A DNA stretch of 64,000 nt, taken from Nitrospira sp. (GTDB lineage: Bacteria > Nitrospirota > Nitrospiria > Nitrospirales > Nitrospiraceae). How positions within the stretch are numbered: the stretch's first letter is position 1; each line of letters opens with the position of its first letter. The notes below the pieces were generated by a model. That model ran no database searches and was not told the origin of the DNA. It worked only from the letters and a program-made list of their open reading frames with translations. Shown here piece after piece: positions 8,859 to 16,372 of this stretch. Position numbers and translations under genes: made by a program. Location: assembly GCA_022226955.1 (NCBI GenBank), contig CP092079.1:2941043-3005042 (forward strand), in the 5' to 3' direction.

Positions 8859-10058
8859 ATGCGAAAAGTGGTACTCGTCGACGATATGCCGGAAGTCTTG
8901 CGCATGCTGAAGCGCACGCTCGATCCGATCAAAGGCGAGTGGGATATGCGGTTTGTCGGAAGCGCGTCGGAGGCGTTGGCCGCGTTAGCGCAGGATGCCG
9001 TCGATGTTTTGGCGACGGACTTGATGATGCCGGAGATGGATGGGTTTCAACTCCTCAAAGAAGCCAAAGCCCGCTACCCCATGATGGTTCGCATCGCGTT
9101 TTCCGGGCAGCCAGGGCAGGGGCAGGGGCTGGGCCTGCGGTCCACCGATCTGGCCCATCAATTTCTTGAAAAGCCGATCGATGCGGAGCGGCTCCGCTCG
9201 ATCATGACGCGCGCTTGCGAACTGCGGGCGCTACTGGCCGACGATCAGCTCCGCACCGTTGTGACCAATCTCAAAAACCTGCCCAGCCTTCCGGCGCTCT
9301 ACCAAGAGTTGATGGATGAAATTCACTCGCGCGAGGCGTCGCTGAAGAAAGTCGCCAAGATCATCTCCAAAGACATGGCGATGGTTACGAAGATTCTCCA
9401 GTTGGTGAACTCCGCGTTTTTCGGCTTGCGGACAACCGTCTCGAATCCTGAGCAGGCGGTGGCGCTGTTGGGGAGCGATACGATCCGGGCGTTGGTGCTA
9501 TCGATGCAGGCGTTTTCGAAATTCGACGGCGCGGCGCTGCCGGGGTTTTCGCTGGATGCGCTTTGGCAGCATGGGCTCAAGACCAGCGGCTTCGCTAAAG
9601 CCATTGCGCAACAGGAGCACGTTCCCCAGGCCATGGTGGATGATGCCTTCACCGCCGGGTTGCTGCACGACATCGGCCTGTTGTTATTGGCGAGCAATAA
9701 ACCGGAAGACTACAAGCGAGTGCTGGCGTTACAGAAAGACAGCGCTCTGCCGGACTGGCAAGCCGAGCGGGAGATCTTCGGCGTGACGCATGCCGAAGTC
9801 GGGGCGTATTTGTTAGGACTGTGGGGAGTCGGCGAAGCCATCGTCGAAGCCGTCGCCTATCATCACCGGCCTTCCGCCTGCGGCGACCAGGCTTTCAGCC
9901 CCCTCACCGCCGTGCATGTCGCCAATGCTATCGCCGAGAGCGAACTCTCTGCCAGTAGTGCAAGCCTGCCAATCAAAATTGACGAAGCCTACCTGAGGAA
10001 GTTGGGGAAGCTGGACCGGCTTGCAGCATGGAAAGAAGCTTGTCGGGCGGATGAGTAG
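8859..10058 (+). CDS. Response regulator with C-terminal HDOD domain
   Basis: A 399-aa signalling protein. Residues 1-125 form a receiver domain: acidic pair in VVLVDDMPEV, phospho-acceptor Asp in VLATDLMMPEMDGF, conserved Lys in HQFLEKPID. Residues about 150-380 form an HDOD domain (LKNLPSLPALYQELMDEI, ISKDMAMVTKILQLVNSAFFG, GLLHDIGLLLLA), a degenerate HD fold used for protein interaction or signalling rather than confirmed hydrolysis. The start at ATG 8859 is preferred to the in-frame upstream codon at 8787 because AGAGGGGAG lies just before it and the REC fold begins there. No partner kinase is adjacent. Confidence 0.92.
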   Translation: MRKVVLVDDMPEVLRMLKRTLDPIKGEWDMRFVGSASEALAALAQDAVDVLATDLMMPEMDGFQLLKEAKARYPMMVRIAFSGQPGQGQGLGLRSTDLAHQFLEKPIDAERLRSIMTRACELRALLADDQLRTVVTNLKNLPSLPALYQELMDEIHSREASLKKVAKIISKDMAMVTKILQLVNSAFFGLRTTVSNPEQAVALLGSDTIRALVLSMQAFSKFDGAALPGFSLDALWQHGLKTSGFAKAIAQQEHVPQAMVDDAFTAGLLHDIGLLLLASNKPEDYKRVLALQKDSALPDWQAEREIFGVTHAEVGAYLLGLWGVGEAIVEAVAYHHRPSACGDQAFSPLTAVHVANAIAESELSASSASLPIKIDEAYLRKLGKLDRLAAWKEACRADE

Positions 10059-10109
10059 GATATTACAGGTGGGGCAACGAGAAGATATGATGGCGTCTTA
10101 CTGTAGAGC

Positions 10110-11426
10110 TTACCTTCGGAATCTCCGTTGTAGTGCAAAGAGGAGCAGCGCGACTTGTCCGGCAACGAGCACTTGCTCGACGATTTCTATGACCCGGCCA
10201 GCCGAAGTGGTGGGGAGATAGAGGGTGTTCCTCTGTAAGGCGGCGACTTCAAGTGAGTGAACCAACCCTCCGCAGAACGCTCCTATCGAGTTTGATAGGC
10301 TACAGGTAGAGATTGCGCTAGATGTAACAGGTTGGATACTCACCGCCGTCGAGAACAGCACGCCAAACCAGACAAGCAAGAGGGCAAGCACCAGGAGCGC
10401 ACGATGATAACTTGTCCCGTAGATACTGGCGAATCGATAGAGACCGACGACTGACACTTGTTCCCCAATCCATCGTCGAAGCAGCGGAAATTTGTTGTAG
10501 ATCGCGCTTAATGCGCGAGTGAATGGAAAGCGGTTCGGGTCCCGACGTTTCATTTCGAATTCGCCAATCGTGCAGTCCTCGACAAGGTCGTAGGCCCGTG
10601 CTTTTTCAAAATTCTTAATCAAACGTCGATAGGCAATAGCTACCAGCTCATAGCTGGTGTTACCCAGGTGCTCGAGCACGTCTAACTCATCCTGCAGGAC
10701 CATCCGGCCGTCTCGTTGATACCACCGTACTGCGTCAAACCGGACGTCCTCAACTTGGCAATCCATGAACCGGGCACGCAATCCCAATATTGTCGTTTCA
10801 TTGATTTCGGCAAAATGGACCATTTCAGGTTTTAGAAATTGAACATGGTGAAATTCCGCGATGGGTAATTTTTCATCGCCCACCGCAACGTAATCTATAC
10901 TAGGTCCAAACGATGTATGAGAAAAGATCACTGCTTTGTAAAAAGTTGCCCTGTGGAAGATGGCCTCCTGGAGGAAGGTCGCCCTGCTGAAGTCGGCATC
11001 CTGGATGAAGAGGGCTAGGCTGAAGTCGGCCCTCTGGGTGAAGGTCACCCCGAAGAAAGTGCCCTCCTGGGTGAAGGTCGCCATGCTGAAGTCGGTTGTC
11101 TGGGTGAAGGTTGCCATGCTGAAGTCGGTTGCCTGGGTGAAGGTTGCCATGCTGAAGTCGGCCCCCTGGGTGAAGGTCGCCTCGCGGAAGTCTGATTGGC
11201 AAAAAACAAACCTGCAAAAGTCATAGATGTTGCTGGGGCGATGATATGAGGAAGAGCCTGCAAGGATCGCCTGGATTTCTGTGTCGAAGTGATCCTGGGA
11301 CTTATCTGGATCGCGGGAATGCATGAGACAGACGGGTGTCTTATCGTATTCAGGCGAAGCAGAGTGGATTGGCCGCCCACAGGGTGCGTTATCGGACATA
11401 ATAAGTGGACAGCTATCGGACGGCAT
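10110..11426 (-). CDS. Pentapeptide-type repeat protein with C-terminal membrane helices
   Basis: A protein of about 438 aa on the minus strand, convergent with the HDOD gene. It has an N-terminal Cys-containing segment (CGRP, CLMH), then an 11-residue repeat of the ADFSxATFTQ kind between about residues 85 and 165 (eight units, decaying toward the end), a mixed region, and a C-terminal membrane part (ALLVLALLLVWFGVLFSTAV and VLVAGQVALLLFAL). The repeat belongs to the right-handed beta-helix pentapeptide class; membrane-tethered forms of this class are common but their roles are unclear. Start is uncertain: TTG 11444, ATG 11426 and ATG 11399 are all possible and none has a good ribosome site. 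The gene looks AT-richer than its flanks. Confidence 0.8.
   Translation of the reverse strand: MPSDSCPLIMSDNAPCGRPIHSASPEYDKTPVCLMHSRDPDKSQDHFDTEIQAILAGSSSYHRPSNIYDFCRFVFCQSDFREATFTQGADFSMATFTQATDFSMATFTQTTDFSMATFTQEGTFFGVTFTQRADFSLALFIQDADFSRATFLQEAIFHRATFYKAVIFSHTSFGPSIDYVAVGDEKLPIAEFHHVQFLKPEMVHFAEINETTILGLRARFMDCQVEDVRFDAVRWYQRDGRMVLQDELDVLEHLGNTSYELVAIAYRRLIKNFEKARAYDLVEDCTIGEFEMKRRDPNRFPFTRALSAIYNKFPLLRRWIGEQVSVVGLYRFASIYGTSYHRALLVLALLLVWFGVLFSTAVSIQPVTSSAISTCSLSNSIGAFCGGLVHSLEVAALQRNTLYLPTTSAGRVIEIVEQVLVAGQVALLLFALQRRFRR
10970..11195. repeat. 33-bp tandem repeats inside the pentapeptide-type gene
   Basis: A 33-bp unit resembling 'ctgaagtcggttgcctgggtgaaggttgccatg' (written here on the plus strand in part: ctgaagtcgg, ctgggtgaagg, tgccatg) recurs about seven times. 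The three units nearest the 5' end of the minus-strand gene (11070-11180) are almost identical; those further on diverge. Unit length is a multiple of three, so slippage would add or remove 11-residue coils without shifting the frame. Confidence 0.85.
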
Positions 11427-11502
11427 GGCAGACGATTCTAGCAAAGCTTCATGATGACTGCTAAGGGGAAGAGTTCAAAATATTTGTGCGGTTGGTTGTT
11501 GC

Positions 11503-11777
11503 TTGACAGCCAAATCCCTGCCTCAGGTAGAGCCAACTGTCTTTAACGCGCATCCTGCGGGTGAGTATGGAACTTCTTATGGCCGCAATCTCCGGTTCTG
11601 ACCGGTTCCTACAATCGAGCCTTCTTGCTGACAAATGCGACGAAAAGGTTTTTTTATGCCGCTCAGCTGCTGAGAAATCCCACCAGCTTCGTTCTCGCAG
11701 TACTCAATGACTCGCCGTACGTGCCAGAGTACGACTTGCCTTTCGCTTGCGCGGCCTTATCTGGGCAAGAGCGCGTC
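11503..11777 (+). repeat. Decayed copy of the pyr promoter-attenuator (left direct repeat)
   Basis: This stretch aligns over its whole length with 25605-25878: TTGACA at 11503, 'ctttaacg', the PyrR-loop region, 'cttctta', the terminator left arm (ccttcttgctg), a seven-T run (11649-11655), 'atgccgctcag', 'caccagcttcgttctcgc', and 'tctgggcaagagcgcgtc'. Roughly four-fifths of positions match by eye. The regulatory parts are broken here: the PyrR loop has lost its GAGAGG core and its closing CTCA/TGAG stem, the terminator stem no longer closes cleanly and the -10 box is poor. No pyr gene follows, so this is an orphan relic. Confidence 0.8.
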
Positions 11778-12160
11778 CTGCCCGGCGCCATATACATGCA
11801 TACGTATGGGGTAAGAAACGCCGTGTCGTCCAAGTTCAGACGCGAGTCAGTTTTGGCGCCTCCCGGTTCAATGCCTCGTGGGGCATCGCATCGACAGCAA
11901 CCGTCTCTTTGAGCAAGGTTTCTGGAGCAATATCCTGTTCGTGTCACCAGGCGACAGCCTCGACACTACCCTGTGTGAATATAATTCCCATGCTGGCCAG
12001 GATCGCCAATTCAGCGTCAGCTCACCTGGACGCTACCTTCTTTGCTTTGGCGATTCCCTTCTCCGCGACTCTGTTTGTGAAGCTTGCCAAGTTTAAGCGT
12101 GCGTGACGGTTCGAGCTGGTGCTGATTAGGAGGAGAGGGACGGCCGATGGTGCGATCAGG
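11778..12160. other. Gene-free stretch, nothing recognised
   Basis: From the end of the decayed leader copy to the DUF488 gene I see no convincing gene, RNA or mobile element. Short open frames here lack ribosome sites and recognisable sequence. Confidence 0.5.
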
Positions 12161-12706
12161 TTATAGGAATAAGGGCAGGTCCTCCTCAGGCTCTGGATAA
12201 TACAGCGCGCCGTTCTCCACTCTGGCAAACCGCGTGAGCTGATGCCGATCCGCTTTCGTCTCCGTCATGATATGTCGAACTTCCCAGTCTCTCGTCACTA
12301 GCGCGTCTGCAATCAGCGATCGATGGCAGCGCCAAGGAACCGCTTCCGCGCACATAATGGCTGTCTGGGGTGAGCGGCCGGCCGCGATTAAGTCGTCCAG
12401 GGCTCTCCAGAACTCGCTTGTTTGCATATAATCCGCGTAGCCGCGAAAACTTTTATTTCGCCATCCGAGATTGATCGAATCCTTTTGGGGTTTGCGCAGT
12501 CCACCGAGCTGGGTGGCATGGTGGTAGGCGATGGCCGTGTCGGCCAAGGAGGTTGCCAGCGTCTCACGATTGAACTGCGGATTGTACCGTGAACGTGGAA
12601 TCGTACGCACGTCGATCAGTTGCTGAATGCCATATGCATTCAGTAACGATAAAAATGCTTCCAGCGGTCTTGTTGAATGGCCGATGGTCCACAGAACATA
12701 CGTCAT
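12161..12706 (-). CDS. DUF488 family protein
   Basis: A 181-aa soluble protein of the DUF488 family. Diagnostic segments are TIGHSTRPLEAFLSLLNAYG at the N-terminus, DVRTIPRSRYNPQFN, and AIMCAEAVPWRCHRSLIAD, with the conserved Cys-Glu...Cys-His-Arg set. The function is not established in the family; members often sit in stress or mobile-region contexts. A GAGG site lies five bases before the ATG. It stands alone, on the opposite strand from most of the region, in the interval between the two pyr-leader repeats. Confidence 0.9.
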   Translation of the reverse strand: MTYVLWTIGHSTRPLEAFLSLLNAYGIQQLIDVRTIPRSRYNPQFNRETLATSLADTAIAYHHATQLGGLRKPQKDSINLGWRNKSFRGYADYMQTSEFWRALDDLIAAGRSPQTAIMCAEAVPWRCHRSLIADALVTRDWEVRHIMTETKADRHQLTRFARVENGALYYPEPEEDLPLFL

Positions 12707-12880
12707 GATGACCTCATCTCGCGATTCCTTCCACTGCCCACTGGGGCAAGGGTACGACGGTCTTCACATCCCAGTACATACGGCACCTCATAGGGGGCAA
12801 TCTTGCAAGGGCGTTTGTATTGATGGCTAACTGCCAGTCGGCTACCAATTCATTGCGATGTAGCTCAGTCCATGCTTGAA

Positions 12881-13210
12881 CTACGCGCCGCTATTCTCGC
12901 GATGCCACCGCTTGTTCTCTTCTTCTACGAAATATTTGACAAGATCTGCGTACAGCTTCTCAATGACGTTTGGGTTGAGGTTGTGCTCCTGCGCCCAGAG
13001 ACGACGCTGCTGCAGCATGGCACGCACTCGCTCTGGAGCTCGGACCGCCTGTTTACTGGTTTTGAATGCGGCGGCAGCCTGGACGTATTGAGCACGAAGG
13101 CCAATCACACCGATCACGGCTCGATCCAGACGATCGATCTCGGCTCGGATGTCTTCCAGGCTATGGCATTCAGCAGGAGATTTCTTGGGCTCGATGTGGG
13201 TCGGTTTCAT
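12881..13210 (-). CDS. Chorismate mutase type II, PchB (isochorismate lyase)-like
   Basis: A 109-aa AroQ-class protein. The core (SPAECHSLEDIRAEIDRLDR, FKTSKQAVRAPERV, and a C-terminal EEENKRW helix) matches PchB-like enzymes closely, including the Arg in DIRAEID, the Lys in the RAPERV loop neighbourhood and the Q/E-rich third helix. PchB makes salicylate from isochorismate and also has weak chorismate mutase activity. No pchA (isochorismate synthase) or siderophore gene is nearby, so substrate is undecided. The ATG at 13210 has GGAG eight bases upstream; an in-frame GTG three codons earlier is less likely. Confidence 0.85.
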   Translation of the reverse strand: MKPTHIEPKKSPAECHSLEDIRAEIDRLDRAVIGVIGLRAQYVQAAAAFKTSKQAVRAPERVRAMLQQRRLWAQEHNLNPNVIEKLYADLVKYFVEEENKRWHRENSGA

Positions 13211-13248
13211 CTCGATCACTCCACCGTCAATGTAATTCGGTCAGTCTA

Positions 13249-13807
13249 TCAGTACGGATAGGCCATTTGTGTGGCGATCCGTGCCCGTGCTTCTGGCCCG
13301 GCCAAACGCTCAACGATGTGCAGGCCGAGATCGATGGAGGAGGCGACCCCACCGGCGGTCACCACATTCCCCTCGTCGACGATGCGGTCCTGCACCACGG
13401 TGGCACAATATGGCGTGAGCTCGTTTAGCGCCGTGGCATGCGTCGTTGCCCGCTTCCCCTCCAGGAACCCCGCCGCTCCCAGCAGCAATGCGTCCGTACA
13501 TACGGGAGGTGGCCAACTGCGTGGAGGGAAACGAGCGGAGCCATTCGAGAAAGGCGGCATCGGTTTGCAATGCACGCGTACCGATTCCGCCTGGGACGAA
13601 AAGCAGATCATAGGCTGCTAACGATTCTCCGACGCTGTCGGCCACAAACGTGAGTCCACGATCGTCGGTGACAGTTGGCGTCCGTGCGCAGATTGTCCAC
13701 CTAAACTGAGGCATGATCTCCATGCGCTTCAGTCTCGTGACGGGATCGTAAAACCCCACGAAGTCCAATGCAGTCATGCTATTGAACACAATCAGGGCAG
13801 CATTCAT
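13249..13807 (-). pseudogene. DJ-1/PfpI family protein broken by a single-base frameshift
   Basis: The N-terminal part, from ATG 13807 (GAGAGAGG site just upstream), reads MNAALIVFNSMTALDFVGFYDP...LLFVPGGIGTRAL, a typical DJ-1/PfpI/ThiJ start. The frame breaks near 13504-13506 (GGG on the plus strand, CCC in the gene): removing one C restores LATS-VCTDALLLGAAGFLEG, which carries the family's nucleophilic cysteine, and the rest continues to AYPY-stop at 13249. Both halves are otherwise intact, so this is a recent pseudogene or a base-calling error in a homopolymer. Intact relatives are about 185-230 aa and include isonitrile hydratase-like enzymes. Confidence 0.85.
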
Positions 13808-14155
13808 TTGACCTCTCTCGACCGTTTCTCCTGCCTCTCTCATTTTCTTGCCAGCGCAATTGCTCATCGCACCACACGGTCATCTTCGCGTGACCTCTCG
13901 ACGACCAGTAGATCCGATTGGCCCTACTGAAAGAGGGCTGCGCATGGTAGTAGTCGGCCCTATACCCTTTCATAGAGATTGCAGGAAAGCGATGGATAAT
14001 CGCAAGTCGATACGCATGCCAGACCTCATAGGTGCTGATCAACTACAGTCAAAAACCTAAGTGGTATTCGAGACATTCAGACGGCGAATTTGAGCGAGAC
14101 GTCAGAGCTCCCGTAAGAACATGAAACTTTCTTAAAAACCTACGGAGGCTTATTT
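13808..14155. other. Intergenic region upstream of the exported-protein cluster
   Basis: The region separates divergent genes. An 87-codon minus-strand frame (14042-13779) overlaps the DJ-1 start and resembles nothing I know. The last 20 bases hold a good ribosome site (GGAGG, seven bases before the ATG at 14156). No clear promoter hexamers or hairpin were found. Confidence 0.4.
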
Positions 14156-16357
14156 ATGAATAGAACGATGCTTGCCTGTGCTCTGATAGTGCTTCCTCTC
14201 TTACTTGGGGCGGCTCAGCAAAAGGAGTTACTGATAGAGAATCGCACGGGGTATCCCGTGGATGTGCTCTACATCGTCGAGGGTAAAACCGGCTATACGA
14301 AGCACGCGACGATTGAGGCGGGCGCCATCATGGCGCAACCGGTCACGTCGAACCGCACGTGGTATTTCAGAGTGCTGACGGATGGAATCATCGGCCAATA
14401 CACCACCAGCGCCGATGAAAAACAGCGGGTGATACTCGACCAGGACGTCCTGGATGCCGCCGGTATCCCCGCAGCCCCTCAACTGCGGCAGGACACAAGC
14501 GGCATCACCGGCAGTCTCACGCCGCAACCCATGTCAGCCCCGACCTTTACCAAGCCGTCCGTTGAGCCGACACCGCTGCCTCCCAAGTCAGAACCGGTGG
14601 CTCAGAAAGCGCCTCCGCGTGGAGCATTGGTGGCCTGGTACGACGGCGCGCCGCCGGAGGCGCGGGCCATCACCACGAACAAGACGACATTTCTGAACGT
14701 CGGCGAGAATGGGCTGGTCAGTGAGGTGTCCTCCTCGAAAGGCAACGAGGCGAAAACCACCGCCGCCTTTATGCTCAAAAGCGTCCCGGGCAAAAAAGAT
14801 ACGTATCGCCTGCAAAATGTCTATTACCTGGACAGCTACCTCTACCTCGATCCCCATGCCACGGAACATGCCCCGGTCCGTTGCGGCCCGGAAGGCGAGA
14901 CCTTGCCTACCGGCGAATGGCGTGTCGAAAAGGGCCAATATTTTTACCACATCGTGAATGCCGCAATCCCGGGCCTACGCATCGGGGTGCGAAACGGATC
15001 GGCTGTGGCCAGCGCGAAAACGTACGGCATGGACATTCCTCCTCAACTCGCCAACGCGGACCTTTCGGATGCGGAGAAGAAAAAACTAGCGTTCGATATG
15101 GCCGACACCACGGCGTATAACGCGGGCGATGCTTTTGTCCTGTTTGATGTCAAGAGCTTCCGGTCACTGCTCCAGTTGGTGCCGGCATTGGAGCAATGGG
15201 GCAAGAACCTGGAGGCCTTCGAGAAAGAACGCAAGACCAGTCTCGAGGCGGCCAAAAAAGCGGAGGCGGAGGCCAAAGCGCGCGACAAGGAACGTCGCCG
15301 GCTTGCTGCCGATCCGCAAGTCATGCATCCCTTTGGATCGGATAGCGTGGCGATTCGCCCAGGTATTGGGCCCGTTTTGGAGACGAAGGAAGGGTATAAG
15401 GTGATCAAGTATAAATTTGCGCCAGATCACAGCACCCCCTACCTGACTGCGGATCTTCGAACATCCTCTAACCCAAGCCAAAACCAGAAAATGAATTTGT
15501 ACATTCATCCTGAAATCGCGGCCTGGGTTCAGGATGGGGAACTCTACATCGGCATCGACACGAGTAATGAAACCAGAATCGACCTGCGGTACGGCTCCAA
15601 ACCCAGCACCGATATGGCCACCGATGGCAACTTTTACGTCGGGAATGTGCGGATGAACATTATGCCGTTGGAAGCCAAGGAAGTGATGATGTACCCCGCG
15701 ACAGAGAACAGAGAGGTCAGCGCGGGGTCAAGTTCGGACTTGAGCAAATCGATCAATGTCTCGGCGGAAGAAATCTTGGGCGCCGATATCTCCGAGTCCA
15801 AGGGATCCAACTTCAACTTTCAGGCACGGGAATACGAGGTGAGCGGCGGGCGCGGCCCCGCGGACGACGAATCCTTCGGTTCCATACAATACGACTGGCA
15901 TGGGTGTGGCCTCGCCGATAAAACCAAGACGACCAAGAACTGCACGTATGCAACGCCCGTCGATCTCTTCGATAAGGAAACCCTCAGCCTGCGAGAGATT
16001 CCGAAGATTGCCCAGTCTATGAGCGGGCTTCAGACGCGGACGGTGCTGAAGACCCGGATACCCGTGGAGGGGCTCAGTGATCGCCAGTTTATAAGCATCG
16101 ATGTGGCCGTTCAACTCCACATGGCGAAAGTGGTCCGCAGTACCAAGAAAAACACGAAAAACAAGGGTTGGAACGATTTTAAGGCTGGCTTCACGTACCT
16201 CTTTAGGCCGGACCTCTGGGACTTTGACAAGTCCTTTGAGGACCAGCAGATCATCAAGGAAGCCTTATATAAGCCAGTTGGCTTTACGTATGACACCACT
16301 CTCAAGCTTCAGCTCTGGATCCAGATCGAAGACCTGAAGCCGTTCATGAAAAAATAA
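14156..16357 (+). CDS. Exported 733-aa protein of unknown function
   Basis: Not recognised. It has a Sec signal peptide (MLACALIVLPLLLGAAQQ, likely cut after residues 19-21), a beta-rich N-terminal domain to residue 105, a Pro-rich linker (residues 118-160), a domain at about 165-310 with strand-rich W/Y pattern (FLNVGENG, YLDSYLYLDP, GLRIGVRNGS) that could be a beta-trefoil/lectin-like fold, a charged coiled coil (LEAAKKAEAEAKARDKERRR, about 360-380), and a large C-terminal region (390-733) with few cysteines. No catalytic motif is seen. Strong GGAGG ribosome site. The next gene, a kinase-like exported protein, starts 15 nt downstream, so the two are probably co-expressed. Confidence 0.85.
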   Translation: MNRTMLACALIVLPLLLGAAQQKELLIENRTGYPVDVLYIVEGKTGYTKHATIEAGAIMAQPVTSNRTWYFRVLTDGIIGQYTTSADEKQRVILDQDVLDAAGIPAAPQLRQDTSGITGSLTPQPMSAPTFTKPSVEPTPLPPKSEPVAQKAPPRGALVAWYDGAPPEARAITTNKTTFLNVGENGLVSEVSSSKGNEAKTTAAFMLKSVPGKKDTYRLQNVYYLDSYLYLDPHATEHAPVRCGPEGETLPTGEWRVEKGQYFYHIVNAAIPGLRIGVRNGSAVASAKTYGMDIPPQLANADLSDAEKKKLAFDMADTTAYNAGDAFVLFDVKSFRSLLQLVPALEQWGKNLEAFEKERKTSLEAAKKAEAEAKARDKERRRLAADPQVMHPFGSDSVAIRPGIGPVLETKEGYKVIKYKFAPDHSTPYLTADLRTSSNPSQNQKMNLYIHPEIAAWVQDGELYIGIDTSNETRIDLRYGSKPSTDMATDGNFYVGNVRMNIMPLEAKEVMMYPATENREVSAGSSSDLSKSINVSAEEILGADISESKGSNFNFQAREYEVSGGRGPADDESFGSIQYDWHGCGLADKTKTTKNCTYATPVDLFDKETLSLREIPKIAQSMSGLQTRTVLKTRIPVEGLSDRQFISIDVAVQLHMAKVVRSTKKNTKNKGWNDFKAGFTYLFRPDLWDFDKSFEDQQIIKEALYKPVGFTYDTTLKLQLWIQIEDLKPFMKK

Positions 16358-16372
16358 GTGGAGATTCGCGCC

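Noticed and set aside
10970-11195. Regularly spaced repeats that could suggest a CRISPR array
   Set aside because: The 33-bp units are adjacent with no unique spacers, lie inside an open reading frame and encode an 11-residue protein repeat.
11625-11912. 95-codon plus-strand frame after the decayed pyr leader
   Set aside because: It runs through the repeat-derived sequence, has no ribosome site and matches non-coding leader sequence at 25.7 kb.
13779-14042. 87-codon minus-strand frame upstream of and overlapping the DJ-1/PfpI start
   Set aside because: No recognisable sequence; the overlap with the better-supported DJ-1 start (good ribosome site at 13807) makes it unlikely.
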